This document shows positions 23,254 to 32,282 of a DNA stretch of 43,644 bases, in pieces. The notes under the pieces are model-generated. The model saw only the letters and a list, made by a program, of their open reading frames with translations. It did not search any database and was not told where the DNA came from. The stretch's first letter is position 1. The number at the start of each line of letters is the position of its first letter. The DNA comes from a virus. The translations under genes were made by a program, and so were the position numbers. Location: positions 1-43,644 of the IMG/VR virus record IMGVR_UViG_3300008107_010511. The stretch is one strand, 5' to 3'.

Positions 23254-26200
23254 TGGGAAAAACACCTATATATGGTTTGGGATATTTAGAACCAAACCAA
23301 GACTTATCAGAAAATCTTGATCTCGACGAATTACGTTTCAGAGCAATTGATACGCAGACATATTCTCTTTATCAAATTTTTGGAAATGGAATTATTGAAG
23401 ACGAGACAAACAATTATGCCTCATGGGTAATAAGTGTAATTCCAAATGATTTTCAAAATATAAGAGTATCAAGTGGAAAAGGTTTTGTTTCTTGGAAATC
23501 TGCTGAAACAACTGCATATGTCGATGTAGCTTTACCAATTCTTCCAACAGGAGTTACAAGTGTTACTGTTTGGGCTTATGCTATCGCAAACGATAATACA
23601 CCAGTAACAAAAGAAGTCGATTTTATCACTTCTTTATTTCAAATAGATGATCCTGATAATTACATTTCTTTAGGTGGTGTCATAATAACATTTGGTGCAA
23701 CCACCACTATTGTTCCATTCACCACTGGCAGAACAAGAATAAGTTTATTTGCTTCGCTTTCAAATATAATTAATCAACATAAGCATATTGGTGGTTCAAA
23801 CAACCCAAGCCCTATAAATCTTGGTAGTCATGTTCAAGGTAAATTATCTGGAGAATATATTGAAAATCTTGATATATCTACAGTAACCAAAGGTACATTA
23901 GATGCTGAAAGATTACCTACTATAGATCACAAAAATCTTACAAATATAGGCACATTAACTCACTCACAAATTGACTCTCTGTTAGGTGCGTTAACATTAC
24001 CAGATAGTTCATACAGGCTATCTGATTTATCTATGGCAAATAGGCTTCAAATAGTTTTAACTATGAAAAAACAGTTTGCTGAAGATTCAGACTCAAGTCA
24101 AATTAATTCTTTATTTTACATACCGGCAATCTATCCAAATAGATCTACTGATACAACTGTAACTTTTAGAGATTTAGACCTTCCTGTTTATGTTACCGAA
24201 GCTAATGTTTATGACACTGTTGGTTCTGGATACGATCCAGCAGTAAATTTTATCGAAGCTGCTGCTTCTGATTCAAACACTGCTTTTTCAGTGACTTATG
24301 ACACCAAAACTCATTTCCAAACAATGTATGACTACATAACTGGAAAAGATTTGGGTTTATATGCCGATGAAAATGTCAAAATCAATGGCACTTCAGCAGA
24401 TTCTGTCGATGGTAATTTTACTATTGATACTCCTTTAAATTTTTCAATACTATCTAATGCAGCTGGCCCTGATTTTGAAAATGCTGCTTATGGATGGAAT
24501 TACTTTACTAAAAAGTTAAGAAATACTGATGATACATACACTGATACTCAATACACAGTTTTTACTATCCCAACAGCTAAAAGAGACTGGAGTAATGTAA
24601 CTCATATTGGTCTTGGAATAAATTTGTCAGAAACAGATTCTGCTTGCAGTATTTATATGACATTACTTGTAGATACTGCTGATAATAGAATAAAAGATAC
24701 TACTCTCGTTTCCGAAACTATTGAAGACAGGGCAAATGCTACAGTACAAACTTTAGAAATTAAAAGAAGTGTATTCAAGAAGATTTTTACAAATGGCACA
24801 GATTCTTATGATACTGATATTTTTGTAAATGTTGATTTGTCAGAACTTATAGAACTTCCATCAAACAGAGTAAATATTGTTGGATTTGCATTCTATATTA
24901 CAACTAATGATGCTACTGGTGAAAAATGGGACGGTAACGCCTCTCCAGTATTAAAATTAGTTGCTCCATCATCAGAATTAATTGTTGATGCCAATGGAGA
25001 TGAGTTAACAAATGTAATCGCTGAAAGACAAGATCAAGAAAATGGTTATCTTTCAGCAATGTTCTTGTGGAATGAATATCTTTATGCATCAAGTGCAAGA
25101 TATATATTTAGGTTAAATACAGGCAGTTCTTCAGCGACATTAAATTTATATGCTTATAAGGTGACGGTCCCAACAAATACTTCATATACAATTTCAGCTA
25201 GAATCACAGATTCATCGACTGAAAATGATTTGAATTCAAAGACTGCTTTAGACATTACTGCTGAAGCAACTTTGTCAGGTGATACTTATGAAATTGTTCC
25301 TCCAAGTTCATATACTATAACCGTACCTGGAGCTGGAGATGTAACTGAGCCCAAGTTTAATATTGGAAGGTATGTTGACATAATAATCGATCTTTACTCT
25401 GATTTTGAGGGTGTAAACACACCTGAATTTCAAAAGTTAAATATCGTTTACACTTCAGTTGGCGGTACACAAAGCAGAACTTGGAATAAAGATCATGATG
25501 ACTTTGAAAATGAGCAATCTGGCTGGCTTGAAAGTGAATATCAAAGATACAACATAGCAATTGGTGCTACATATACCGACGGTGGACTAGATAAGAATTC
25601 TTTAATCCTAGAAAATGTTTCAGACATTGGAAACTGGATTTATATACAAAAAAATGCTGTCATATCAGCAAATCAATCTGCCACAACTAGTACCTATGAA
25701 GATGGTCAGGATAATAGCAACGCAGAATTTAATCTTAAAGAATATCTCACACCTTGGCAAATATTTAATAAATCTACTACATATGGTTTCTATAAACCAA
25801 AAGATTTTAGAATTCTATGGGATAACACTTCAGTTTATGCTGACACGGCTAATGATAGAATAATTCACTTTGAATCAAATGGAAATGTCAAAAGAATCAT
25901 TCAAGGCAATTTAAGACTTAAGAAATCTGAAAGAGATTTTATGGTTTTAGCTGCGCATTACAACCCTGACACTGGTGTTATTTATTTGCCATTTTCACAA
26001 TGTGTAAATATCGTAGATATCACAAGCATTATAGTAGTTTATGATGGATTTGATATTGCAGCTAATGAAACTCAATATGTTTCATCAGTAGAGTTGTTAA
26101 CACCTTTAGTATCACAAAAATCATCAACAGTTTTGCTTAAACTTACAACTAAGTTTAATAAAGTTTTGAAAGCTGCTGCAACTAAAAAGGTAATTATATT

Positions 26201-27176
26201 ATCTGGAGCTTTTACTTCTAACGGCCAAGCTGATAATGCAAGCGAAACCTCTAATAGTACAAATAATATAAGTGGATCTGGATCAAATACTGGTAATTCT
26301 GTTCTTACTCCGCCATCCCAATCTGGCTCTGGAGATAGTAAAGGAGATGGATCAGGAGGCTTTGTAGTCCAATCAACGCAGTCTTCTGTAAATGCATTAT
26401 TGAATAGTCCATCTTTGAGATATTTTGATTTAAGAAATAGAATTAATTTTAACGGGACTGTTGAAATAACTGATAACGTAAATTTGGCTTCACAAAAAAG
26501 CTCATTCAAAAAGATGGATTTTAAAGCTTTTGCTGATGGAGACATAACTGAAATATTTGATTATAATGGTGATGGTATTTCTACTACGCTTATAGGTCCG
26601 CCAAGAACAGGATTGACGACAGCTCAAAGTGGAAGTATCGAGTTACCTATAAGTCAAGGGCCAATATATTATGCAAATATATACAATCCTATTTCTATAA
26701 ATATGACAACTTCTTATCAGTATGTGATTGCGCAACCATTTGTCAACTCTGTGGCATGTTTCGATTCTGATACAGCCAGTACTTTGCTTTGGACAATATC
26801 TTCTAGTTTAGTTTCTTATATCGAAGGCTCACTTGGTTCTGCCTTTGTTCTAAGCAACAATAATGTCTTGTGCGCCGTTCCTTCTAAGTCATCAACAGAT
26901 AAGGGTCAAGTCATAATTATTAAAAGAACAAATAGTAAAGACTTTCCTATAACGACATTGCCTCAAGATGGCGATTGTGTTTATGCATTACCTTCTGAAA
27001 AATCAGGCGAGTATTACGTGATTGTTGATGATATTTACACAAGTGGTAAGAATTCTAAACTATTGAGAGTTAATTCATCAAATAAAGTCATTAAATCTTG
27101 GAACAACAATAATCTATTATTGCATCCTAAAGGCTTGGCTGTATTACAAAATGGAGACTTATTAGTTTCAGAGTAA
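23253..27176 (+). CDS. Large tail-fibre or baseplate protein with HxHxG motif and NHL-like segments, 1307 aa
   Basis: Residues 176-190 carry HKHIGGSNNPSPINL, of the pattern HxHxGxxxNPSxIxL, shared with the gene at 39503. Just after it LDISTVTKGTLDAERLP (about 206-222) matches the LD..TVT.GTLDA.R(L/I)P motif found at fibre shaft or attachment sites in many phages. Around residues 855-925, FRILWDNTSVYADTANDRII and GNLRLKKSERDFMVLAAHYN resemble NHL propeller blades; the last residues (HPKGLAVLQNGDLLVSE) are another NHL-like strand, so the protein stops abruptly at a blade. A Ser/Gly/Asn-rich linker at about 995-1037 separates the two halves. No membrane or catalytic motif is seen. Its start overlaps the 73-residue gene. 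It probably is a fibre or adhesin; exact role unknown. Confidence 0.65.
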   Translation: MGKTPIYGLGYLEPNQDLSENLDLDELRFRAIDTQTYSLYQIFGNGIIEDETNNYASWVISVIPNDFQNIRVSSGKGFVSWKSAETTAYVDVALPILPTGVTSVTVWAYAIANDNTPVTKEVDFITSLFQIDDPDNYISLGGVIITFGATTTIVPFTTGRTRISLFASLSNIINQHKHIGGSNNPSPINLGSHVQGKLSGEYIENLDISTVTKGTLDAERLPTIDHKNLTNIGTLTHSQIDSLLGALTLPDSSYRLSDLSMANRLQIVLTMKKQFAEDSDSSQINSLFYIPAIYPNRSTDTTVTFRDLDLPVYVTEANVYDTVGSGYDPAVNFIEAAASDSNTAFSVTYDTKTHFQTMYDYITGKDLGLYADENVKINGTSADSVDGNFTIDTPLNFSILSNAAGPDFENAAYGWNYFTKKLRNTDDTYTDTQYTVFTIPTAKRDWSNVTHIGLGINLSETDSACSIYMTLLVDTADNRIKDTTLVSETIEDRANATVQTLEIKRSVFKKIFTNGTDSYDTDIFVNVDLSELIELPSNRVNIVGFAFYITTNDATGEKWDGNASPVLKLVAPSSELIVDANGDELTNVIAERQDQENGYLSAMFLWNEYLYASSARYIFRLNTGSSSATLNLYAYKVTVPTNTSYTISARITDSSTENDLNSKTALDITAEATLSGDTYEIVPPSSYTITVPGAGDVTEPKFNIGRYVDIIIDLYSDFEGVNTPEFQKLNIVYTSVGGTQSRTWNKDHDDFENEQSGWLESEYQRYNIAIGATYTDGGLDKNSLILENVSDIGNWIYIQKNAVISANQSATTSTYEDGQDNSNAEFNLKEYLTPWQIFNKSTTYGFYKPKDFRILWDNTSVYADTANDRIIHFESNGNVKRIIQGNLRLKKSERDFMVLAAHYNPDTGVIYLPFSQCVNIVDITSIIVVYDGFDIAANETQYVSSVELLTPLVSQKSSTVLLKLTTKFNKVLKAAATKKVIILSGAFTSNGQADNASETSNSTNNISGSGSNTGNSVLTPPSQSGSGDSKGDGSGGFVVQSTQSSVNALLNSPSLRYFDLRNRINFNGTVEITDNVNLASQKSSFKKMDFKAFADGDITEIFDYNGDGISTTLIGPPRTGLTTAQSGSIELPISQGPIYYANIYNPISINMTTSYQYVIAQPFVNSVACFDSDTASTLLWTISSSLVSYIEGSLGSAFVLSNNNVLCAVPSKSSTDKGQVIIIKRTNSKDFPITTLPQDGDCVYALPSEKSGEYYVIVDDIYTSGKNSKLLRVNSSNKVIKSWNNNNLLLHPKGLAVLQNGDLLVSE

Positions 27177-27180
27177 TAAA

Positions 27181-28167
27181 ATGAACTTAAATTTTTTATC
27201 AAATTCAGTTGTATCTTTTTTATTGGGAGAAGAAACTTTAACATTAGAGTTTATTTCAGCTCCTAGTGATTTCGTTGTTGAGAAAAATGATAATAACTTA
27301 GTGCTAAATGTAAGAAAAGATATTACTGCACAAGTAACATCAAATGAGAAATCTTTTATTTTAAATTTAAATAAAAAATTGTCTTACACAGTCTCATTTG
27401 CTATCAGATTTTTAGGCGCATCATTTAATAAAATAAGTGATAAAAAATTACAACTAAATGATAAATATATTTTAGAAATTGACTTTGGTTCATTTAACTT
27501 CAATGATAATGGTACTGTATTAATCAAAGTTTCTGGAAATAATTCAAAGCTAAAGCTTTATTTAGAAAATGATGAACTTGAAGAAGTAAAAGGTTTAACA
27601 GTTGAAGCTTTTACATCTCCTTCAGGTCTCCCAACTATAAGTTTTGGAGCAAGAGAACCAGAGTTTGCTATTGGAACATTTGATTATTTCAATGAATCTG
27701 GAGACATTGATACAACACAAGATACAGTTTTTAAATTTCCAAGGCTTATAAGAAATGGCGTACCTATAATATCAACAGTTCCAGCAGAATACGATACTAC
27801 CTATTATTCCATCACAGATCAAAACAATTATCTTGCTGGCAAAGGTGAAGTGTCAAGGACTATTTATTTTAAGATAGTTTGTAATTCTGTGATTGAAAAT
27901 ATTAATGTTGGTGCAATATCTAAGTGCCAACTGAAAGTTTATTTACCCAGTGGTCTTGATACTGTAAGTTCTGCGGTGTATGTTCCAATGACAATGAGAT
28001 ATTACAACTCTGTTAAAAATGTTTCTATATATTCTGCAGAGTATACTTTTCATTCTTCTGGTATTCACAACAGTGTTGAATATGTTGATGGATATATGTT
28101 TTTTGATGTATATGCCCCTGTATCTGTACAAAGAGATATACCATTGCAGTTTAATTTCTTAACGTAA
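27181..28167 (+). CDS. Beta-rich virion protein, 328 aa
   Basis: No named family. The protein is rich in beta-strand patterns: residues about 5-70 (FLSNSVVSFLLGEETLTLEF; SFILNLNKKLSYTVSFAIRF), about 90-125 (LQLNDKYILEIDFGSFNFND) and a final sandwich (SRTIYFKIVCNSVIENINVG; HNSVEYVDGYMFFDVYAPVS). It starts 4 bases after the preceding TAA TAA, so translation is likely coupled, and is followed by a 73-base gap with a possible promoter, so it closes a transcription or regulatory unit. A minor fibre, collar or chaperone-like component fits the context, but nothing decides this. Confidence 0.6.
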   Translation: MNLNFLSNSVVSFLLGEETLTLEFISAPSDFVVEKNDNNLVLNVRKDITAQVTSNEKSFILNLNKKLSYTVSFAIRFLGASFNKISDKKLQLNDKYILEIDFGSFNFNDNGTVLIKVSGNNSKLKLYLENDELEEVKGLTVEAFTSPSGLPTISFGAREPEFAIGTFDYFNESGDIDTTQDTVFKFPRLIRNGVPIISTVPAEYDTTYYSITDQNNYLAGKGEVSRTIYFKIVCNSVIENINVGAISKCQLKVYLPSGLDTVSSAVYVPMTMRYYNSVKNVSIYSAEYTFHSSGIHNSVEYVDGYMFFDVYAPVSVQRDIPLQFNFLT

Positions 28168-28240
28168 TTAAATTCAAGGGCTGGGGCTTATATACTAAGA
28201 ATATTTTATAAAAGTCCCCAAAAAATCAAACGGTGTAATA
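28168..28240 (+). promoter_or_regulatory. 73-base gap with weak hairpin and promoter-like TATAAAAG
   Basis: One of the few true gaps in the rightward series. GGGGCTT (from about 28183) could pair with AAGtCCCC (28212-28219, one bulged T) around a 22-base AT-rich loop, and TATAAAAG at 28207-28214 is close to the late -10 consensus. GGTG precedes the next ATG. The gap probably contains a late promoter or a weak terminator-antiterminator, both low-confidence. Confidence 0.3.
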
Positions 28241-31200
28241 ATGGCTTATCTTACAAAAATCATCCTGCCCAATAATTTAAGAAGCGAATCTCTTAGAGCT
28301 GAATTTTTAGAGCTTGGCCAAAACTATAATAATCTTCATTCCTCAGAAGATCCTTTGTATGATAAAAACTCAACAACTTTAAAATTTAAGTTTGAAGTTA
28401 GAGATGCAGAAACTCGATCTACTGTTTATGAAATTACTAGCATTAAAGAACTTTTAATTTCCAATGATCCAGAATTCACAGAATCATCCACTTATAAGAT
28501 AACAAATTTTCCAGCTTCAACTTATGACCCAAGTTTAGATTACACTATTGCTTTAAGCGCATCTTATTTTTATGGGTCTGGAACTTCACATACTTCATCA
28601 TCTGCTTCAGGAAGTGGATATTTTATCATTGAAAAATGGCCTTTAAGTGGAAATGGTGGTCTGTGCACCGTTTATATTAAAGCTATCCTTTATGTAAATG
28701 ATGAAGAAGTAACGTACCCTAACACAGGTGGTATTTTTGATCAAATATACTGGGCTGGAGAACCGCCTGCTACTCCTTCTTTTAATGAATATTCTTTACT
28801 AAAATCAGGCTGGACAGGTTCGGATTCACTTGTAACTTTTAAAGAAAGTAATGATCTTCAAACTTCAAATACAAATGCTATATCATCCTATCTTGGTAGC
28901 TTTACAGAAATATATAATTATAATAACACTTTGAATTATGTAGCTAAATTTGCATTTGAAGATGATAATTTTTTAAGTCTAGCTCACGGAAAAATAACAA
29001 CAATAGATAGTTTAAGCATCCAAGCTCACAGGTTTTATCGAGATGATGTTACTTTAATTCCAGGTTTAGACATCACATATTCTAACTATGATTCGCCATG
29101 TGGTGCAGTTGTTGGATCAGCTTACAACATTTATAAAGATGGTTCTGCATTTACCCAAGGTTTTATTTTGGATGGCACTACAGGTCTTACTTTAGACACT
29201 ACAAACAATTCATATTATTTTCAATCACAAGTAAATATGGATGTTTTAAGTTTGGGTGACAATTACACTGTTTCTGTGTTTCTATGCATAAGAACATCAA
29301 CTGTCCATAATGAAGATAAAATTATCACAAGAATAATTGTAAGTGATTATTCAGAACCAATTTCTTACATGTATTACACTGACTCTTCTGGTAACGAATC
29401 TGAAGAGTATCAAGTAAATTACCTTCCAGCTTTTTTAACTCCTGAAATATTATCAAGTGGAATTTATGAATCGTATCTTCAAATAACAGAAGATGAAAGT
29501 AATTATATTGTTGAAAGTTACTTTACTCCAAATGTAGATTCAACATTACCAGATAACCTTAAGCAGAAAAGCTATTTATTAGGCAGGACTATCATGCCTG
29601 TGATGAGCTCTGTTTCTGGATACTATCCTTCTATTGGTGTATATTATGATGGTACAGATGCTTCAGGCATAGATGTAACTGTTATGGGTATGTTAGCAGC
29701 AAGTGGTCCAGGAATTATTGCTGCCGATTTAGGTGACTGCAGAAAAGAAGATTTTAATAGTCTTAATTTTCCTATTACAAAAATAGAAACTGCATGGAAT
29801 ACTTATTTTGATGAAGAAATGACTGATGTTGTTTGGCAATCAGCATCAGCAGTACAAAAAGATTCAACTAAGCTTACATTTACAAAATTAAATAAATACA
29901 TCATCTCATCCAATAACGTAACTGGAAAACAATATCATGAGATACAATTTTCAAAGCCAAGTCTATCAAATAGGGCAAGTTTGACTTTTGATTTTGTGCA
30001 CTCATGTGATGAAATGTATGTCTCATTTGCACCAAACCTTTTAACTAACGGAAGCAGAATTTTACCGTTAGGATTAAATTGTGATCCTGATTATGCATAT
30101 ACAGATCAAGATTTAAACCACGAATGCATTACAGTCACTTTCAGTGCCATAAGAAATGAAATTAGTGTTACACAAAGAAATGCTGATGACACTCTTTCCT
30201 ATTATGTTTTAAGAAGTTATAAACCAATCACACCGTCAAGAGATGTTTACACTATCGAAATCACTGACTACCATCCTGAAGGTTTAGCTGGAACTCAACA
30301 AAGAACATCAGCTAATGCAACTTGGGTAAATATCAAGAGAAATAACAATGCTATAGGCTTCATTCAACTCTCAAGAAAATTGTCTCCAGGTGCAAATGGC
30401 TTAGGGTATTATTGCGGAATTGGATTCAGAACTGCTGATTACGGAGCATCTACAAGTTTAAACTACATATACAAAGTAGATTTTAGATCTTTACCAGGCA
30501 TAGAATCAAATTATTTTACATCACCTAAAAGTGTAAGAACATTTTTATTATCTGACAAAGGTGCGTCAAAAAATAAAACATATCTTGGTCAAGCAATAAT
30601 TAATTCAAGTACTGATTTTGTTGGATATAATTATGAAGCGCCGTTACCAGTAGACGATTCTCCACTCGAAGTTAAATGTGCTACAACTGGGGGTAATTAT
30701 TCTGGTTTTACAAGCAATGGAAATTTACTATATATTCCTGATTCTACAACTATAGATGGTGTAAGCATATCAACTTTAGCTATTGGTGATTATATCTTAA
30801 TCAAAGACCAAGACACAGAAAGTCAAAATAAAATTTACTCTATCCAATCATTCAATCCATCAACTAGTACAATTACACTTTTAGGATATACAGCCTCGAG
30901 CTATAAAGAACTTAATATTACTGAAGGCACTGTTAATATTGGAACTATTTGGTATCCAATCAAAACTGGAAATTTATATAATTTTTACTCTACACTATGG
31001 TTTAAAGATTTTGATATAAAATACAATAAGGAATTTTATTCTTTAACATCTCCAAAGCTTTTAGAATTTAAGCTAAAATGGAATAAACCAAATGTATCAT
31101 TTCCACAAAGTAAGTTAAAAATAAGATTCTACAGCAATAATACTAATACAAGTTTACCAGACGGCTCAGTAACAGATTGGATTGACATATCATCTGTTGT

Positions 31201-32272
31201 AAATACTGAAACATTTACAGGTAAAAGTAACGATAGTTTGGTTCAAGTTGCTTTAGATCAAGTTTTGCTAACTTCTTCAAATAAATATTGGATTGCTATA
31301 TCAACTCCGATGGGCTGTACATTAGCAGAAGCTAATGGAATCGAATATAACAATCAAACTACAGTTAGTTCTGGAAGTTATAAAGGTTGGAATATAGCAA
31401 ATAACTTATGGTACAAGCTATTTCATTTTTATTCAAAATCAAGAAAAAATTCTAACCATAATAACATTCAACAATATAGAGTAAGTGCATTAACTCATTC
31501 AAATATTTCAAGCCATGCAACAAACTTATCTTTACCTGTTACTGTTGATATAAATGGGCCTAGCTATACTGGTTCGACAAGACCATTGCTTACTCTGTAT
31601 GATAAATCAACTGTAAGGACTGCAACATTCAAAATTGAAGCATCTGATAGTGACTCTGGAATTTTAGCATTTAGATTTGGCAAAGAAACAGATTATGGTT
31701 TAGTTTATTTCGAACCTTGGCAGAGTTGGAATTTATTTAAGAATCATAATGAGGACAATTTGTACACCGTATATTTACATGGTTCTCAAAGATATGACTA
31801 CAGAGGCGCAGAACTAGGTTATTTATTTTCTAATATGAACATTGGATTTTCCGGTGCGAGAAAAGTTTGGGTTCAATTGATGGATTTTGCTGGAAATATT
31901 AGTGAATCATATCCTCAAGCATTCGTTGCGCAGTCTATAGCAGCTGTTGATACCGAAGCACCTTTTGGAGATGTTTCCTTTTACAGCCTAGAGACTAACT
32001 CAGAAATATTGTTAACAAATAAGAAAGATTCGTGGCTAAAAATAAATGCTTCTGACGATGTTTCAGGAATTAAAGATTTTAGATACAGAAAAGTAACTAA
32101 TGATGGTCCTGGTGAATGGTCTAACTGGATGATGTACAACTCTTACACTCCAATCAAGTTTACAAATGAAGAAGATGGCGTTAAAAGAGTTGAGGTTGCT
32201 TTCAGAGATTACGGAAATAATATAACTCAACCAGAATATAAATGGCACAAGGTTCTTAAAGTTAAAAAGTAA
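28241..32272 (+). CDS. Giant tail-fibre/adhesin protein with Ig-like C-terminal repeats, 1343 aa
   Basis: Several modules are visible. Residues about 811-916 (VKCATTGGNYSGF, IDGVSISTLAIGDYILIKDQ, GTVNIGTIWYPIKTGNLYNF) belong to a module that recurs in two neighbouring genes. About 935-1060 holds a jelly-roll-like segment (KLLEFKLKWNKPN, KLKIRFYSNNTNTSLPDGSV, NKYWIAISTPMG) also matched in the gene at 35210. The C-terminal 220 residues hold two Ig-like repeats beginning SGILAFRFGKETD and SGIKDFRYRKVTN and ending KVWVQLMDFAGNISES and RVEVAFRDYGNNITQP. The rest is Ser/Thr/Tyr-rich beta sequence. The modular, surface-type make-up suggests a receptor-binding or fibre protein. It starts after a 73-base gap, so a separate promoter is likely. 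Confidence 0.65.
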   Translation: MAYLTKIILPNNLRSESLRAEFLELGQNYNNLHSSEDPLYDKNSTTLKFKFEVRDAETRSTVYEITSIKELLISNDPEFTESSTYKITNFPASTYDPSLDYTIALSASYFYGSGTSHTSSSASGSGYFIIEKWPLSGNGGLCTVYIKAILYVNDEEVTYPNTGGIFDQIYWAGEPPATPSFNEYSLLKSGWTGSDSLVTFKESNDLQTSNTNAISSYLGSFTEIYNYNNTLNYVAKFAFEDDNFLSLAHGKITTIDSLSIQAHRFYRDDVTLIPGLDITYSNYDSPCGAVVGSAYNIYKDGSAFTQGFILDGTTGLTLDTTNNSYYFQSQVNMDVLSLGDNYTVSVFLCIRTSTVHNEDKIITRIIVSDYSEPISYMYYTDSSGNESEEYQVNYLPAFLTPEILSSGIYESYLQITEDESNYIVESYFTPNVDSTLPDNLKQKSYLLGRTIMPVMSSVSGYYPSIGVYYDGTDASGIDVTVMGMLAASGPGIIAADLGDCRKEDFNSLNFPITKIETAWNTYFDEEMTDVVWQSASAVQKDSTKLTFTKLNKYIISSNNVTGKQYHEIQFSKPSLSNRASLTFDFVHSCDEMYVSFAPNLLTNGSRILPLGLNCDPDYAYTDQDLNHECITVTFSAIRNEISVTQRNADDTLSYYVLRSYKPITPSRDVYTIEITDYHPEGLAGTQQRTSANATWVNIKRNNNAIGFIQLSRKLSPGANGLGYYCGIGFRTADYGASTSLNYIYKVDFRSLPGIESNYFTSPKSVRTFLLSDKGASKNKTYLGQAIINSSTDFVGYNYEAPLPVDDSPLEVKCATTGGNYSGFTSNGNLLYIPDSTTIDGVSISTLAIGDYILIKDQDTESQNKIYSIQSFNPSTSTITLLGYTASSYKELNITEGTVNIGTIWYPIKTGNLYNFYSTLWFKDFDIKYNKEFYSLTSPKLLEFKLKWNKPNVSFPQSKLKIRFYSNNTNTSLPDGSVTDWIDISSVVNTETFTGKSNDSLVQVALDQVLLTSSNKYWIAISTPMGCTLAEANGIEYNNQTTVSSGSYKGWNIANNLWYKLFHFYSKSRKNSNHNNIQQYRVSALTHSNISSHATNLSLPVTVDINGPSYTGSTRPLLTLYDKSTVRTATFKIEASDSDSGILAFRFGKETDYGLVYFEPWQSWNLFKNHNEDNLYTVYLHGSQRYDYRGAELGYLFSNMNIGFSGARKVWVQLMDFAGNISESYPQAFVAQSIAAVDTEAPFGDVSFYSLETNSEILLTNKKDSWLKINASDDVSGIKDFRYRKVTNDGPGEWSNWMMYNSYTPIKFTNEEDGVKRVEVAFRDYGNNITQPEYKWHKVLKVKK

Positions 32273-32282
32273 TGAGTGAAAA

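Noticed and set aside
26072-26545. A 157-codon reverse-strand reading
   Set aside because: It lies wholly inside the strong 1307-aa gene, its composition follows from that gene's codons, and it has no neighbours on the same strand.
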